Below, in pieces: positions 27,759 to 36,872 of a stretch of 64,000 nucleotides of DNA. The notes under the pieces were generated by a model. That model saw only the letters and a list, made by a program, of their open reading frames with translations. It was not told where the DNA came from and made no database searches. The stretch is taken from NCBI GenBank assembly GCA_017301975.1, contig JAFLEI010000011.1, positions 113,012-177,011 of the forward strand. Reading direction: 5' to 3'. The position numbers and the translations under genes are program-made. Each line of letters starts with the position of its first letter. Position 1 is the first letter of the stretch. Source of the DNA: Verrucomicrobiota bacterium (GTDB taxonomy: Bacteria; Verrucomicrobiota; Verrucomicrobiia; Verrucomicrobiales; Verrucomicrobiaceae).

Positions 27759-29657
27759 TCAAAAGCGCAAACGCAGCCCGGCATACGCTCCGGTGCTCAT
27801 GACGGGATAGCCGGGGATCTCGGCATATTTTTGGCCGAGCAGATTTTCCACCCGGGCAAAGAGATCCAGGTGCTCGCTAACACGCCAGTTCGCGGACAGC
27901 CGCACGTTGAGATAATCCTCCAAGTCTCGCTGGGCGAAGGTGACGGGATCATAGTCCTCGCGGTCAATCACATAGATGGCGCTGAGATTGAACGTCACAT
28001 CCTTCACGGGCTGAAAGCGGATGCCTCCGGAGATGGAGTGGCGCGGACGGCGCACCAGCCGTGCGGCGTTCGTATTGTCATACGCGCCGAGATAAGTGTA
28101 GCTCAGGTTCACGCCAAACATCGCCGAGGGGTTCCAGTCCAGCCCGCTCTCCAGACCTTGCGTGGTGGCGGAGCCGACGGCCACGGGTATGAAAAGAGGT
28201 GGCAGATACTGGTAGGTGTTGCGCAGGTCATTGTGGAAATAGGTGGCCCGCAGCGTGAGCTTGTTCTGCATCAGCGGCTGGGTGATGCCGAATTCATAGC
28301 CGCGGCTGCGCTCCGGCGTGATCAGGTTCGGATTGCCGCCAAAGACGGGCGTCAGATCCTGCGGCGTGGGCGGCGTGTAGGCGGTGCCGTAGTTCGCATG
28401 CAGCACGGTGTTGATCTTCGGCACCATGTAGCTGATGCCGCTGCGCCAGGTGAAGGCATTGCTGAAGTCCGAGTACTTGTCATAGCGGATGCCATTGATG
28501 AGGTTGAAGCCATTGAAGATCTCCGCCTGCGATTGCAGAAACAGCGCATAATTCGTCTGCGCCTGGGAGATGTCCAGCATCCCGGCGGTGTCATTAAATC
28601 GGCTGATTTTTTGATCCTGAAACCACGCCCCGGCGGTGAGCGTCCACTTGTCCGTCACCTTCACGATGCTTTTGTATTCCAAGAAATCTGTGCGTGAACT
28701 GGTGCGGTTGTCCGGATTAAAAAACGGCGGGTCATTGTACCCGGTGGAGACCTGCCGAAACTGGCTGTGCGAGAACGTGAGCGACTGCGTCCATCGGTCA
28801 TTCGTGTCCCATACCAGCCGTGGCGAGATGCTCCAAAACTCCGACAGCACATGATTGTTCGGATCATTCGCATTCGTACCGACGTTCGCACGCGGATCGC
28901 CCACATCTGCGGTGTAGTGCCGCATGTCGAGATCAAACCGCAGGCTGTCGGTAAACTGATAACCGGCCTTGCCCGCAAAGCTTGTCTGCTTGAACTGGCT
29001 GTTCAAGCGCTGCCCCTGCATGTCGGTGCGGCTCGCTTCAAAGCCCCAGTCCAGCTTGCCCACCGCGCCGATGGAGCCGATGCCTTCCCGGAAGGTGCCG
29101 TAGCTGCCGCTTTCAAAGTAGGCGGTCGTCTTGGGCTTGGCGAGTCCCTTGCCGCTGCGCGTGATGATGTTGATCACCCCGCCCATCGTTCGTCCGCCAT
29201 ACAAGCTGGCGGCAGGGCCGCGCAGCACTTCGATGCGTTCCACGTTGTCCAGCGCCATGGTCTCTAGGTTGAAAGAGCCCGCCAGGTTTGCGGGCAGGGG
29301 CCTGCCGTCAATCATCAGCGCGGTGTCCTTCGTGGTCGTGCCGCGTGTCATCACCGTGGCCACATTCCCGGGGATGCCCGGCGTGGCGATGGCGACGCCG
29401 GGGATATTGCGCAGGGCATCGACCGCGAAGCGGTACTGCTGCTCTTCGATCTTCTTCCGGTCGATGACCGTGACGCTGCTGGCGGTGCGCCAGGATTCCG
29501 TTTCAGACATCGTCGCCGTGACGACGACTTCGGGGATGTCCTGGGTCTTCTGCGGTTTCTTCGCGGGCGTTTGCGCCGCGCTGATTTGAATGGCGGCTAG
29601 GAGCGCCGCCGTGATCGCTGCGCAGTGGCGGCGACCAGAGTGTTTCTGGAGGTACAT
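27759..29657 (-). CDS. btuB: TonB-dependent cobalamin receptor (BtuB-like)
   Basis: A 632-residue outer-membrane receptor. Residues 1-28 are a signal peptide. A TonB-box-like DIPEVVVTAT lies at 40-49. The plug covers about 50-170 with VERIEVLRGPAASLYGGRTMGGVINIITR, and the 22-strand barrel ends in the terminal Phe of YAGLRLRF. The end segment RVENLLGQKYAEIPGYP is typical of BtuB relatives. The assignment to cobalamin rests mainly on a cobalamin riboswitch in its leader (29725-29950). Transport would use the energy of an ExbB-ExbD-TonB motor. No btuCDF genes are adjacent. Confidence 0.88.
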   Translation of the reverse strand: MYLQKHSGRRHCAAITAALLAAIQISAAQTPAKKPQKTQDIPEVVVTATMSETESWRTASSVTVIDRKKIEEQQYRFAVDALRNIPGVAIATPGIPGNVATVMTRGTTTKDTALMIDGRPLPANLAGSFNLETMALDNVERIEVLRGPAASLYGGRTMGGVINIITRSGKGLAKPKTTAYFESGSYGTFREGIGSIGAVGKLDWGFEASRTDMQGQRLNSQFKQTSFAGKAGYQFTDSLRFDLDMRHYTADVGDPRANVGTNANDPNNHVLSEFWSISPRLVWDTNDRWTQSLTFSHSQFRQVSTGYNDPPFFNPDNRTSSRTDFLEYKSIVKVTDKWTLTAGAWFQDQKISRFNDTAGMLDISQAQTNYALFLQSQAEIFNGFNLINGIRYDKYSDFSNAFTWRSGISYMVPKINTVLHANYGTAYTPPTPQDLTPVFGGNPNLITPERSRGYEFGITQPLMQNKLTLRATYFHNDLRNTYQYLPPLFIPVAVGSATTQGLESGLDWNPSAMFGVNLSYTYLGAYDNTNAARLVRRPRHSISGGIRFQPVKDVTFNLSAIYVIDREDYDPVTFAQRDLEDYLNVRLSANWRVSEHLDLFARVENLLGQKYAEIPGYPVMSTGAYAGLRLRF

Positions 29658-29724
29658 GTCGTTGGGGTGTTCATTGGTTCGATGAAATCATCCGCGCACC
29701 GCCACATGGCGGGTCGGATGAGCT

Positions 29725-29950
29725 TGTTCGCAGCGAGATGTTCGGACTCCGGGTTTGCGCGACGTTTGACCGCCGCTCCTCGCCTCCGCCTTCACCAAGG
29801 ATTGCTCCCGATTGGCTTTGCTCCATGTCCGCAGACATGAATGGAGGGTCGTTACCCGATACCGCAGCGCCACTGTGGCCGGTTCTCACGGCCTTCCCTG
29901 CATCTGCGAACGGCTGCACGGCGCTTGCACGCCCTGCAGATAAAGAAAAC
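29725..29950 (-). promoter_or_regulatory. Cobalamin riboswitch
   Basis: Read on the minus strand, the leader of the BtuB-like gene shows the conserved cobalamin aptamer core GGGAAGGCCGTGAGAACCGG (from 29898 down), then the CxGTxxCGCxxCxGTA-like stretch near 29860-29880. A B12-box relative, ACCCGGAGTCCGAAC, lies at about 29755-29741. The 5' paired element GCAGGGCGTGC lies near 29935. Spacing and order match the family. A CCGCC-ATGT-GGCGG hairpin at about 29700-29713, between the aptamer and the start codon, could be the expression platform. High cobalamin should lower receptor synthesis. Boundaries are approximate. Confidence 0.82.
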
Positions 29951-30068
29951 GGGGCGCACCACGAAGGATGCCCGCCGCCATGGATTGTCATAGGCTCCCG
30001 GCTTGACCGGAGCAACCGGAAACTCAGCCTTGCAGAAGCCCGCTTCACCACTCATGCAAGGCGCACCC

Positions 30069-30692
30069 ATGAAAAGCATTCAAGACGCACGGCTCTACGG
30101 CATCGTTGACCTCGGTTATGTCACGGCGGAAAACGTCGAACGCATGACCGATCAGCTCTGCGTCGGCGGTGTGGATGTCCTCCAGCTCCGCGCCAAGAAG
30201 CTGACCACGCAGGAAATCGAACGCCTCGCGCGCCTCATGCTGCCCATCACCCGCTCTCGTGGTGTTCCCCTGGTGATCAACGACCATCTCGAAGTCGCCG
30301 CTGCCATCGGCAGTGAAGGCGTGCACGTGGGGCAGGATGACGATGCCGTGGCCAGGGCGCGCGCGGTCGTCGGCCCGTCATGCTTTGTCGGCAAATCAAC
30401 TCACAGCCTCGCGCAGGCCGTCGCCGCTCAGGCGGAAGGTGCGGACTACATAGGCTTTGGCCCGCTGTATGCCACGGGGACGAAGCCAGACTACGTGCCC
30501 ATCGGTCTAAATGACATCGCCGAAGTGCACCGCCGCGTCACACTGCCGATCTTCTGCATCGGCGGCGTGAATGCCGGGCGGCTGGAGGAAATCATTACCG
30601 CCGGAGCACGGCGCGTGGTGGTGGTGTCCGCATTCCTGCTGGCGGGAGACGTGAGCGCGGAAGTGGGTGCGCTGAAGAAGAGATTGGTCTGA
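30069..30692 (+). CDS. thiE: Thiamine-phosphate synthase
   Basis: A 207-residue TIM-barrel enzyme that joins HMP-pyrophosphate and the thiazole phosphate to make thiamine phosphate. Family motifs are visible: VLQLRAKKL near the N-terminus, LVINDHLEVAAAIGSEGVHVGQDD in the middle, then VGKSTHSLAQA, DYIGFGPLYATGTK and IFCIGGVNAGR. The ATG at 30069 gives the normal length; an earlier in-frame start at 30003 adds 22 unlike residues. No TPP riboswitch was recognised upstream: the structured leader there reads on the other strand. Other thiamine genes are not adjacent. Confidence 0.95.
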   Translation: MKSIQDARLYGIVDLGYVTAENVERMTDQLCVGGVDVLQLRAKKLTTQEIERLARLMLPITRSRGVPLVINDHLEVAAAIGSEGVHVGQDDDAVARARAVVGPSCFVGKSTHSLAQAVAAQAEGADYIGFGPLYATGTKPDYVPIGLNDIAEVHRRVTLPIFCIGGVNAGRLEEIITAGARRVVVVSAFLLAGDVSAEVGALKKRLV

Positions 30693-30751
30693 TCTCCACC
30701 AGAGAGACAGGGAACGCCAGCCCCCCGTCACCTGGATTCAAGGCAGGACCC

Positions 30752-33559
30752 TCATTTCGCTTCCAGCGGAATGATGTCGGCAGACACGGCGCGTTTGGCG
30801 CCGAGATATTCTTTGGCGAGCGCTTCGAGCTCCTCCTTTTTGATGCCGGCAAAATCACTGATGAAGCTGCGCGCCCAGTCCAGCCGCTCAGGATGCTCCT
30901 GCGCACATCGCAGCACGTTCATGGACCAGTAGCGGTTGTCGCGGCGCATTTGTTCGAGCTGCGCCAGCATGGGTTTGATGGCACGGTCAAACTCGTCATC
31001 GGTGATCGGTCCGCCTGAGAGCTTGTCGCCGATTTCAGTGACAAGCTTCGTCAATGAGACCGCCAGTCCCGGTTTGCACTCGATCATCGTCGTCATGTAC
31101 CCATAGCCCGTGAAGGTGTCATTGGCGACGTGGTAGCAGGCGGGGCTGTAGGTGTCTCCCAGTTCCTCACGCACTTTGATGCGCAGCCGGTCATCCAGGA
31201 CGGAGCCCAGCACGGTCAGGCGGCGGGTGCGCTGAATGTCGCGCATGTCAGCCGTGGGCCAGTAAACCGTGGCAATGGCCTTCGGGATTTCGCTTTCGAA
31301 GGGGAATGTTTTGCTGGCGGCGGGCGGTGGGAAGGACACGGCCCGCTCCTTTTCATACGCAGGTTTCTTGTCCGCGCGCTTGGGCAGGGCACCGAGCGTT
31401 TTGGCCACCACGTTGAGCGCAGTATCGGCATCGACATCTCCCAGCACCGTGACTTCCAGATAATCCTGAGTGAGCGCCGGAGTGAGCCATTCTTTCAGTT
31501 CGGGCAGACTGCGGCTGCGGAGCACTTCGATCTTGGGAAAGCCCCAGCGCGGATCTCCCGAATGCATGAAGGCCACGACCTCGTTGTTCATCACGCCTTC
31601 AGCGGTGTGCTGGAGCTGGGTGTAGAGAGGATCGAGATTCTTTTCAAACTGGCGCGCGGCCTCTCCGCGATAGCCCGGTGCCACCAGGTAGGCGGTGAGC
31701 AGTTGCATCTGGGCTTCCAGATCGGCCGGCGTGGTGCGCCCGCTGAGCAGGAAGGCTTCATCCCCGACGGTGAAGTCGCTGCCCACCGTGCGGCTGGCGA
31801 AGATGCGGCGGATGTCATCCACCCCGTGTTTTTCCAGGCCGCCCAGCTGGAACGTGCTCTGCGCAAAGGGAATGATGCCCGGCTTGTCAGAAGGCGCGCA
31901 GAGCTTGCCACCGCCAAAATTGATCAGCACGCGGATGGTGCCTTTCTCAAACTCAGTGTGCTTAAAATTGAAGCGCACGTTGTTTTCGAAAACCGCCTGG
32001 ATGATCTCCAGATCCTTGGCTTCACTGCGGCTCACGACCTTGCCCGCAGGCCCGAAATCGGTGTACGCAAACGCGGCCGTCTCCTCCTTCTCAGGGGCCG
32101 TGACCGGTTTGGCACGGCTGGCTTTGAAGGTGTCAATGATCTGCTTGGAGGCATCGCCTTCGAGCTTCAAATTTCCGCCCAGAAAGATCTGCACGTCATC
32201 GCCTTTCCAGTCGGCCACGAGTGCCGCGTGGCTGTCCTCCTGCTTCAGGCTGGCGAGCACCGTGGAAATCCGGGCCAGGTCGTCCGCCGGGTGGGTGAAG
32301 ACCTTCTTGCTGGCAAGAATGCTCACCAGACCGCTGGCGAGATCGCGTGATTTGCGGCTGTCGGCTTGGTCGGCGCGGAGCTTGGCACCTTTGAGGATCG
32401 TGGCCTTCGCTTCTTCAAATTCGGCTTCCGTGAATCCGTGCTCGATGGCGCGGCGCAGCTCAGTCTCCATCAGTGTGAGCGTGGCTTTCCAGTTCTTGGG
32501 ATCGCACTGGGCCTGAATACCGTTCACGCTGACGAATTCGAGGTATTCATAGCTGTAGCTTTCAGCGCTGATGAAGGGCGCGTCTTCGGCCTTGGAGAGC
32601 TTGGAGAGCCGCTGGTTGATCATCATGTCGGCCAGGTCACGGATCGTTTTCTCACGGCGGGTGGCCGCGCTGTCCGGCTTGTTTTTGGCAGGGCGGGGGA
32701 TTTCGATGGAAAGGGTGAGCGCCTCCGCCTGCATCTCCGTGTGCAGCTTGGCGATGACGCCGTAACCGGAGGTCACCTTGCCCAGATTCGGGTCCTCAGC
32801 ATCGGCGTGCTTCGGCTTCGCATCGGCAAACTGCTTTTCAATCTCTGCTTTGACGGCGGCGGTGTCCTTGAAATCTCCCACGGCGACGATGACGGCGCGC
32901 TTGGGGGTGTAGTATTTCTCATAGAAGTCCACAAAGCGCGGGCGCTGCATGGTTTTGATCGTCTCCTCCGTGCCGATCGGCATCCGGTCCGGCAGGATGG
33001 ACTCCGGCATGGCAAACTTGTAGCCTGCCATCATGGTGCGGTATTCGATGGAGTCGCGGCTGAGCTTCTCGCTGAGAATGATGCCGCGCTCCTTGTCGAT
33101 CTCCTTTTCGTTGAGGAGCATGCCGTCCAGGTCATCACGAAAGAGTTTCAGGCCTTCGGTGATGAAGTTGGCATCCACCTTGGGCAGTTCGAGCATGTAT
33201 ACCGTTTCCTTGAACGAGGTGTGGGCATTGGTGTCCGCGCCGAAGCCCATTCCCAGGCGCTGGAAATACTCGACCATCTCGCCGCCTTTGAAATGGCGTG
33301 AGCCATTGAAGGCCATGTGCTCAAGGTAGTGGGCCATGCCCTGCTGGTCGTCCTGCTCCATCAGCGATCCCACATCCATGTAGAGGCGGATGCTGGCGCG
33401 GCCTGGCGGCTCATCGTGGGGAACGATGACGTAGCGCAGGCCGTTTTCCAGCGTGCCATACTGCGCCTTGGGGTCGGCTTTGAGGTCGCTGTGGTCCTGC
33501 GGCCATTCGGCGGCATGCGCGGTGGAGACAAGGGCTGCGAGGAGAAGTGAGCGGAGCAT
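30752..33559 (-). CDS. Secreted M16-family zinc peptidase (two-module)
   Basis: A 935-residue insulinase-type protease. Residues 1-16 are a signal peptide ending AHA. The inverted zinc motif HxxEH is His77-Tyr-Leu-Glu80-His81 in GMAHYLEHMAFNGS, with a downstream Glu in LNEKEIDKERGIILSEK. The protein carries two M16 modules, an active N-terminal half and an inactive C-terminal half, as in PqqL-like and pitrilysin-like periplasmic enzymes. It probably degrades peptides in the periplasm. I chose the ATG at 33559, which gives a clean signal peptide; an in-frame start at 33607 would add 16 residues. Its 3' end faces thiE. Confidence 0.93.
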   Translation of the reverse strand: MLRSLLLAALVSTAHAAEWPQDHSDLKADPKAQYGTLENGLRYVIVPHDEPPGRASIRLYMDVGSLMEQDDQQGMAHYLEHMAFNGSRHFKGGEMVEYFQRLGMGFGADTNAHTSFKETVYMLELPKVDANFITEGLKLFRDDLDGMLLNEKEIDKERGIILSEKLSRDSIEYRTMMAGYKFAMPESILPDRMPIGTEETIKTMQRPRFVDFYEKYYTPKRAVIVAVGDFKDTAAVKAEIEKQFADAKPKHADAEDPNLGKVTSGYGVIAKLHTEMQAEALTLSIEIPRPAKNKPDSAATRREKTIRDLADMMINQRLSKLSKAEDAPFISAESYSYEYLEFVSVNGIQAQCDPKNWKATLTLMETELRRAIEHGFTEAEFEEAKATILKGAKLRADQADSRKSRDLASGLVSILASKKVFTHPADDLARISTVLASLKQEDSHAALVADWKGDDVQIFLGGNLKLEGDASKQIIDTFKASRAKPVTAPEKEETAAFAYTDFGPAGKVVSRSEAKDLEIIQAVFENNVRFNFKHTEFEKGTIRVLINFGGGKLCAPSDKPGIIPFAQSTFQLGGLEKHGVDDIRRIFASRTVGSDFTVGDEAFLLSGRTTPADLEAQMQLLTAYLVAPGYRGEAARQFEKNLDPLYTQLQHTAEGVMNNEVVAFMHSGDPRWGFPKIEVLRSRSLPELKEWLTPALTQDYLEVTVLGDVDADTALNVVAKTLGALPKRADKKPAYEKERAVSFPPPAASKTFPFESEIPKAIATVYWPTADMRDIQRTRRLTVLGSVLDDRLRIKVREELGDTYSPACYHVANDTFTGYGYMTTMIECKPGLAVSLTKLVTEIGDKLSGGPITDDEFDRAIKPMLAQLEQMRRDNRYWSMNVLRCAQEHPERLDWARSFISDFAGIKKEELEALAKEYLGAKRAVSADIIPLEAK

Positions 33560-33609
33560 GATTGTGCGATGCAATGGGTTGGAAAGATAAACGTATGACA
33601 GAGTCAAAA

Positions 33610-33706
33610 CGACGGATGAATGCGCGAGGCACCCGATGACGAAACGGCAGAAGAGCGGAAATTCGTCATTTGGATTTTGGAATTCGTCATTCCCGCGATT
33701 CGCGGG
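33610..33706. repeat. ATTCGTCATT repeats and CCCGCG hairpin between two minus-strand genes
   Basis: This stretch carries GATGACGAAA at about 33635, AATTCGTCATT twice (near 33660 and 33680), and a perfect hairpin CCCGCG-ATT-CGCGGG at 33692-33706 that ends one base before the hydrolase stop at 33707. It belongs to the same GAATGACGAAT family seen at 7104-7188 and 8730-8767. The hairpin may act as a 3' end signal. Confidence 0.5.
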
Positions 33707-34579
33707 CTATTCGACTTTGCCCAGACCTGCTTCAGGATCAGGCTCAAGGAAACCGAGCTCCACGAAAAGCTCGTCCATCGCCATGAGAGTGGCTTCGTAC
33801 ATCTCAAAGGAGAGATTGAAATTGAAGAAGCCGTGGCCCTGGCCTTCGAACTCGATCAGACGGCAGAGATTCTTCTTCTTGCTCGACTTGCGGGCAAACT
33901 CATAGGAGCCGTTAAAAGGCACCACGCGGTCGGCGGTGCCGTGCATGATCAGCATGGGTGGCAGGCCGGGGCGTATGGCGCGGATGAGGTCCGCAGCCTT
34001 GCTCGTGGCCTGGTCCGGCCAGCGGTCACGCCCGAAAGCGTGCTTGGAATAGGTGTCCATCACCGGATTGAACAGCACGATGGCGTTCGGGGCCGGGCTG
34101 CAATCAAGGGCGTCCGAAGGATCATCGAATCCGCTTAGAATGGCCGAGGACGCGATGGCGTGTCCGCCACCCGAACCACCGACCCCAACGATCTTGCCGG
34201 GATTGATCCCCAGCTCAACCGCGTTCATGCGAATCCAGCGGATGGCGGAGCGCGCATCGGCCATGGCTTCGACGGGGCCCGTGCCGTGCCGAGTGGCCAC
34301 GCGATAATCAAAGCAGATCGTCGTCATGCCACGTGAGGCGAAATAAACACAATGCGGGGCAAACTGCGCCACCTGTCCGTTGTCCCAGCCGCTGCTGAAA
34401 AAGAATGCCGCCACAGACTTGGGATAGGAGGGAGCCTTGTCCATCTCCGGTTCCCAAATGTAAGCCGAGAGGTTCACACCGCCGACCGTCTTGTAGATTT
34501 CTTCTCGGGCGGTCTTCAGCAACTCCCGATTGCGATCAATCGGGGGGGTGCGGGGCTGACCTTCGCTGTGGGACTCCAT
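33707..34579 (-). CDS. Alpha/beta hydrolase (acetyl-esterase-like)
   Basis: A 290-residue cytoplasmic alpha/beta hydrolase of the esterase/lipase group. The nucleophile elbow GGSGGGHA contains Ser136. The acid is the Asp in MHGTADRVVP, and the base is the His in FEGQGHGFFN near the C-terminus. A helix with DARSAIRWIRMNAVELGINPGKIVGVGG precedes the nucleophile, as in sugar-ester and carboxylester hydrolases. No signal peptide is visible. Substrate is unknown; deacetylation of plant-type sugars would be consistent with the lifestyle suggested by other genes. Confidence 0.85.
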   Translation of the reverse strand: MESHSEGQPRTPPIDRNRELLKTAREEIYKTVGGVNLSAYIWEPEMDKAPSYPKSVAAFFFSSGWDNGQVAQFAPHCVYFASRGMTTICFDYRVATRHGTGPVEAMADARSAIRWIRMNAVELGINPGKIVGVGGSGGGHAIASSAILSGFDDPSDALDCSPAPNAIVLFNPVMDTYSKHAFGRDRWPDQATSKAADLIRAIRPGLPPMLIMHGTADRVVPFNGSYEFARKSSKKKNLCRLIEFEGQGHGFFNFNLSFEMYEATLMAMDELFVELGFLEPDPEAGLGKVE

Positions 34580-34752
34580 GTTTGGGGGGTAAAGACGTTG
34601 ACGTTTACCAGAATCACCAAATCGGGCAAATGGTTTTACTCTGGATTAAAACTATCACAGCAAATTTCACGGGATGCTAATTATAAAATAGTGATGACCA
34701 GTTGTTTTTACCCGAAACAGGCCCTTGTTCGGCGTTTTCAACCGCACCCGCC

Positions 34753-35628
34753 ATGCGCCAGTTCCTTTCATTGCTCCTTGGAGTCTGCTTCTTTCAATCC
34801 TGCACGCCTCTACGCGCCCAGGAGGACGCGCCCGGGCTGCAGGCGGCTCTCGAAAAAGTGTATCTGCGGTGGAGTGATGCCATGATGCGCAAAGACGCCC
34901 AAGCCTGGGCGGCGAGCATCTCCCTCTACCGTCAGACGGTGATTCGCAACATGGTGGTCAGCGAACGCAAGCCTTTCCCGGACGCCGTGTTTGCCTCCGA
35001 GGTGCAGCCGCCCGTGCTGGCCGGACTGCGTCTGCTCGAAGCCCAGGCCGTCGGCGATACGGCCCATCTCGTGTATTTTGGCCGCATCGACATGGGGCAG
35101 GACAAGGAGCTCATCCGTGAAAACATTTTAAAGCTGAAATTCTGCCGGGAGAACGGGGCCTGGAAATATGACAGCAACCGAATCTCCCGTCTCGACGGGG
35201 CTCCGGAGGTGCTCAAGGAACTGAAGGCGGGAAATCGCCCCGAATTTCTCGATTCCGAGGAGTACACGCCCCCCGGCAGCATGCCGCCGCCGCCGCCGTT
35301 GTGCCGCGTCCCGGATCACAAGGCGGGCAGCAAGCTGCAGAGCTTCGGCTATGAAACCACCGTCAGTATGAACGGCTTCACCTACGATCCCGTACGCGAT
35401 GGGCTGGATCAGCAGATTCTCATCGGCGGTCTCGTCAACGGGCACAACGAAATCACGCTCCACATGAAGCCGGTCCCTCGGCCGGAGGGCGAGAAAGCCG
35501 CGCTTCAGATCCGTGTTTACAAGCTGGCCAAAGATCCCGCCAAGCCGGGCACCGAAGTGCTGCGCTGGCAGGCGCCCGAAAGCGGCGCTCCCGCCCAGGT
35601 GACCCTTCCCATTGAGGTGAAGCCGTAG
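34753..35628 (+). CDS. Hypothetical exported protein (possible lipoprotein)
   Basis: A 291-residue protein with a hydrophobic signal, [17 protein letters not shown]; Cys17 could be a lipidation site (FQSC is a loose lipobox). The mature part begins with helices resembling a SnoaL/nuclear-transport-factor-like region ([21 protein letters not shown], then [24 protein letters not shown]). It continues past a Pro-rich PPPPP linker into a beta domain with [19 protein letters not shown]. No catalytic residue set is apparent. I chose the ATG at 34753, since the in-frame start at 34702 lacks a signal sequence at its N-terminus. Upstream DNA at 34600-34700 is AT-rich and probably holds promoters for both divergent genes. 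Confidence 0.7.
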   Translation: MRQFLSLLLGVCFFQSCTPLRAQEDAPGLQAALEKVYLRWSDAMMRKDAQAWAASISLYRQTVIRNMVVSERKPFPDAVFASEVQPPVLAGLRLLEAQAVGDTAHLVYFGRIDMGQDKELIRENILKLKFCRENGAWKYDSNRISRLDGAPEVLKELKAGNRPEFLDSEEYTPPGSMPPPPPLCRVPDHKAGSKLQSFGYETTVSMNGFTYDPVRDGLDQQILIGGLVNGHNEITLHMKPVPRPEGEKAALQIRVYKLAKDPAKPGTEVLRWQAPESGAPAQVTLPIEVKP

Positions 35629-35656
35629 CAGGCAGGCGATTTTTCTTGTCTCCATC

Positions 35657-36274
35657 ATGCCCACCATCGAACACGAAAACACACTGCGCTCCGCCGGGTT
35701 TCGGACGGTGGCCGGCATTGATGAGGCCGGGCGCGGTCCTCTCGCGGGCCCGGTGTGTGTGGCGGCCGTCGTTCTGCCGGAGGACTTCACCCATCCCGTG
35801 CTCAACGACTCCAAACAGCTCAGCGAGGCCAGACGGGAACAGTTGTACGAGGAAATCACCGGTGACACCCGCATCCGCTGGCATTGCGTGAGCATCGCGC
35901 CCCGGGAAATCGACCGCATCAACATCCTGCAAGCCACGTGGAAGGGCATGCGGCTTGCCGCGCTGGGACTGCAGCCCGCGCCTGATGCCGCGCTCATCGA
36001 CGGCAATCCGGTGAAACGTTTTCCGCTGCATCATGTCGCCTTGGTCCAGGGAGACAGCCTCAGCTATTCCATCGCCGCGGCCAGCATCATCGCCAAGGTC
36101 ACCCGTGACCGCCTGATGGTGTCCATGGCGCGGAAGCATCCTGAATATGGCTTTGAGAGTCACAAGGGCTACCCCACCCCGGCGCATCTGGCGGCTTTGA
36201 GAAAGTACGGCCCCTGTCCGCATCATCGGCGCAGTTTTGCACCGGTGGCTCAGCTTGAACTTGATCTCGCATGA
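35657..36274 (+). CDS. rnhB: Ribonuclease HII
   Basis: A 205-residue enzyme that cuts RNA in RNA-DNA hybrids and removes misincorporated ribonucleotides. The active-site start is visible as [14 protein letters not shown] with Asp22 and Glu23. A second Asp is in [11 protein letters not shown]. The family signature [23 protein letters not shown] and the C-terminal [22 protein letters not shown] are intact. The stop overlaps the start of yraN in ATGA, a common rnhB-yraN arrangement. Confidence 0.97.
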   Translation: MPTIEHENTLRSAGFRTVAGIDEAGRGPLAGPVCVAAVVLPEDFTHPVLNDSKQLSEARREQLYEEITGDTRIRWHCVSIAPREIDRINILQATWKGMRLAALGLQPAPDAALIDGNPVKRFPLHHVALVQGDSLSYSIAAASIIAKVTRDRLMVSMARKHPEYGFESHKGYPTPAHLAALRKYGPCPHHRRSFAPVAQLELDLA

Positions 36275-36801
36275 GACGTTGCATCTCCCACCCCCTGACT
36301 CTGTGGCGCTGGCTGCGGCGGCGGGTCACGGGAGATGTACGGCTCAGAGCCGCGACGCTTTGGCTGCGTGCGCGCCCTCTGGCCTCCTTTCAGCGCCGCC
36401 TCGCAGGTCGGAAAATGGATGGCAGGGAGATCGGCGACATGGGCGAACTCATCGCCGCACGCTGGCTCGCCGCTCACGGTCGCAAAGTCCTGTATCGCAA
36501 CTACCGTGGGCCCAATCGTGGCGAGGTGGACATCGTCGCCCGGCATCGCGATGTCCTCACGTTCATCGAGGTGAAATCCCGCACCAGCACCGCCTTTGGC
36601 CGCCCTGCCGATGCGGTGGGGCCTGACAAGCAGCGCCTCATTCAGCGCGGTGCCTTGGACTGGCTGCGCCTGCTGGGCAATCCACGCCTCAAGTTCCGCT
36701 TCGACATCGCCGAGGTTATCCTCACCGAAGGCGAGCTGCCGCGCGTCCACGTCATCGAGAACGCTTTTCAGATGCCGGACCGTTCCATGGCGGGGCGGTG
36801 A
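36271..36801 (+). CDS. yraN: YraN-family (UPF0102) nuclease-fold protein
   Basis: A 176-residue protein. Residues from about 49 onward, beginning [20 protein letters not shown], match the YraN family. A restriction-endonuclease-like core reads [21 protein letters not shown], with the usual D and E-x-K residues. The first 48 residues are a basic extension ([21 protein letters not shown]) not usual in the family. An alternative ATG at 36415 would remove it, but the ATG at 36271 overlaps the rnhB stop. YraN members are thought to process DNA; the exact role is unknown. Confidence 0.88.
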   Translation: MRRCISHPLTLWRWLRRRVTGDVRLRAATLWLRARPLASFQRRLAGRKMDGREIGDMGELIAARWLAAHGRKVLYRNYRGPNRGEVDIVARHRDVLTFIEVKSRTSTAFGRPADAVGPDKQRLIQRGALDWLRLLGNPRLKFRFDIAEVILTEGELPRVHVIENAFQMPDRSMAGR

Positions 36802-36872
36802 ATCGTGCTTTGACAGCCTCGGTGCACGCCGTAAAACTGCCGTTTCTTTTTCCAACCCAGACGATTCAAACC

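Noticed and set aside
29658..30068. A TPP riboswitch upstream of thiE
   Set aside because: The conserved core reads on the minus strand as a cobalamin aptamer. No THI-box motif was found on the plus strand.
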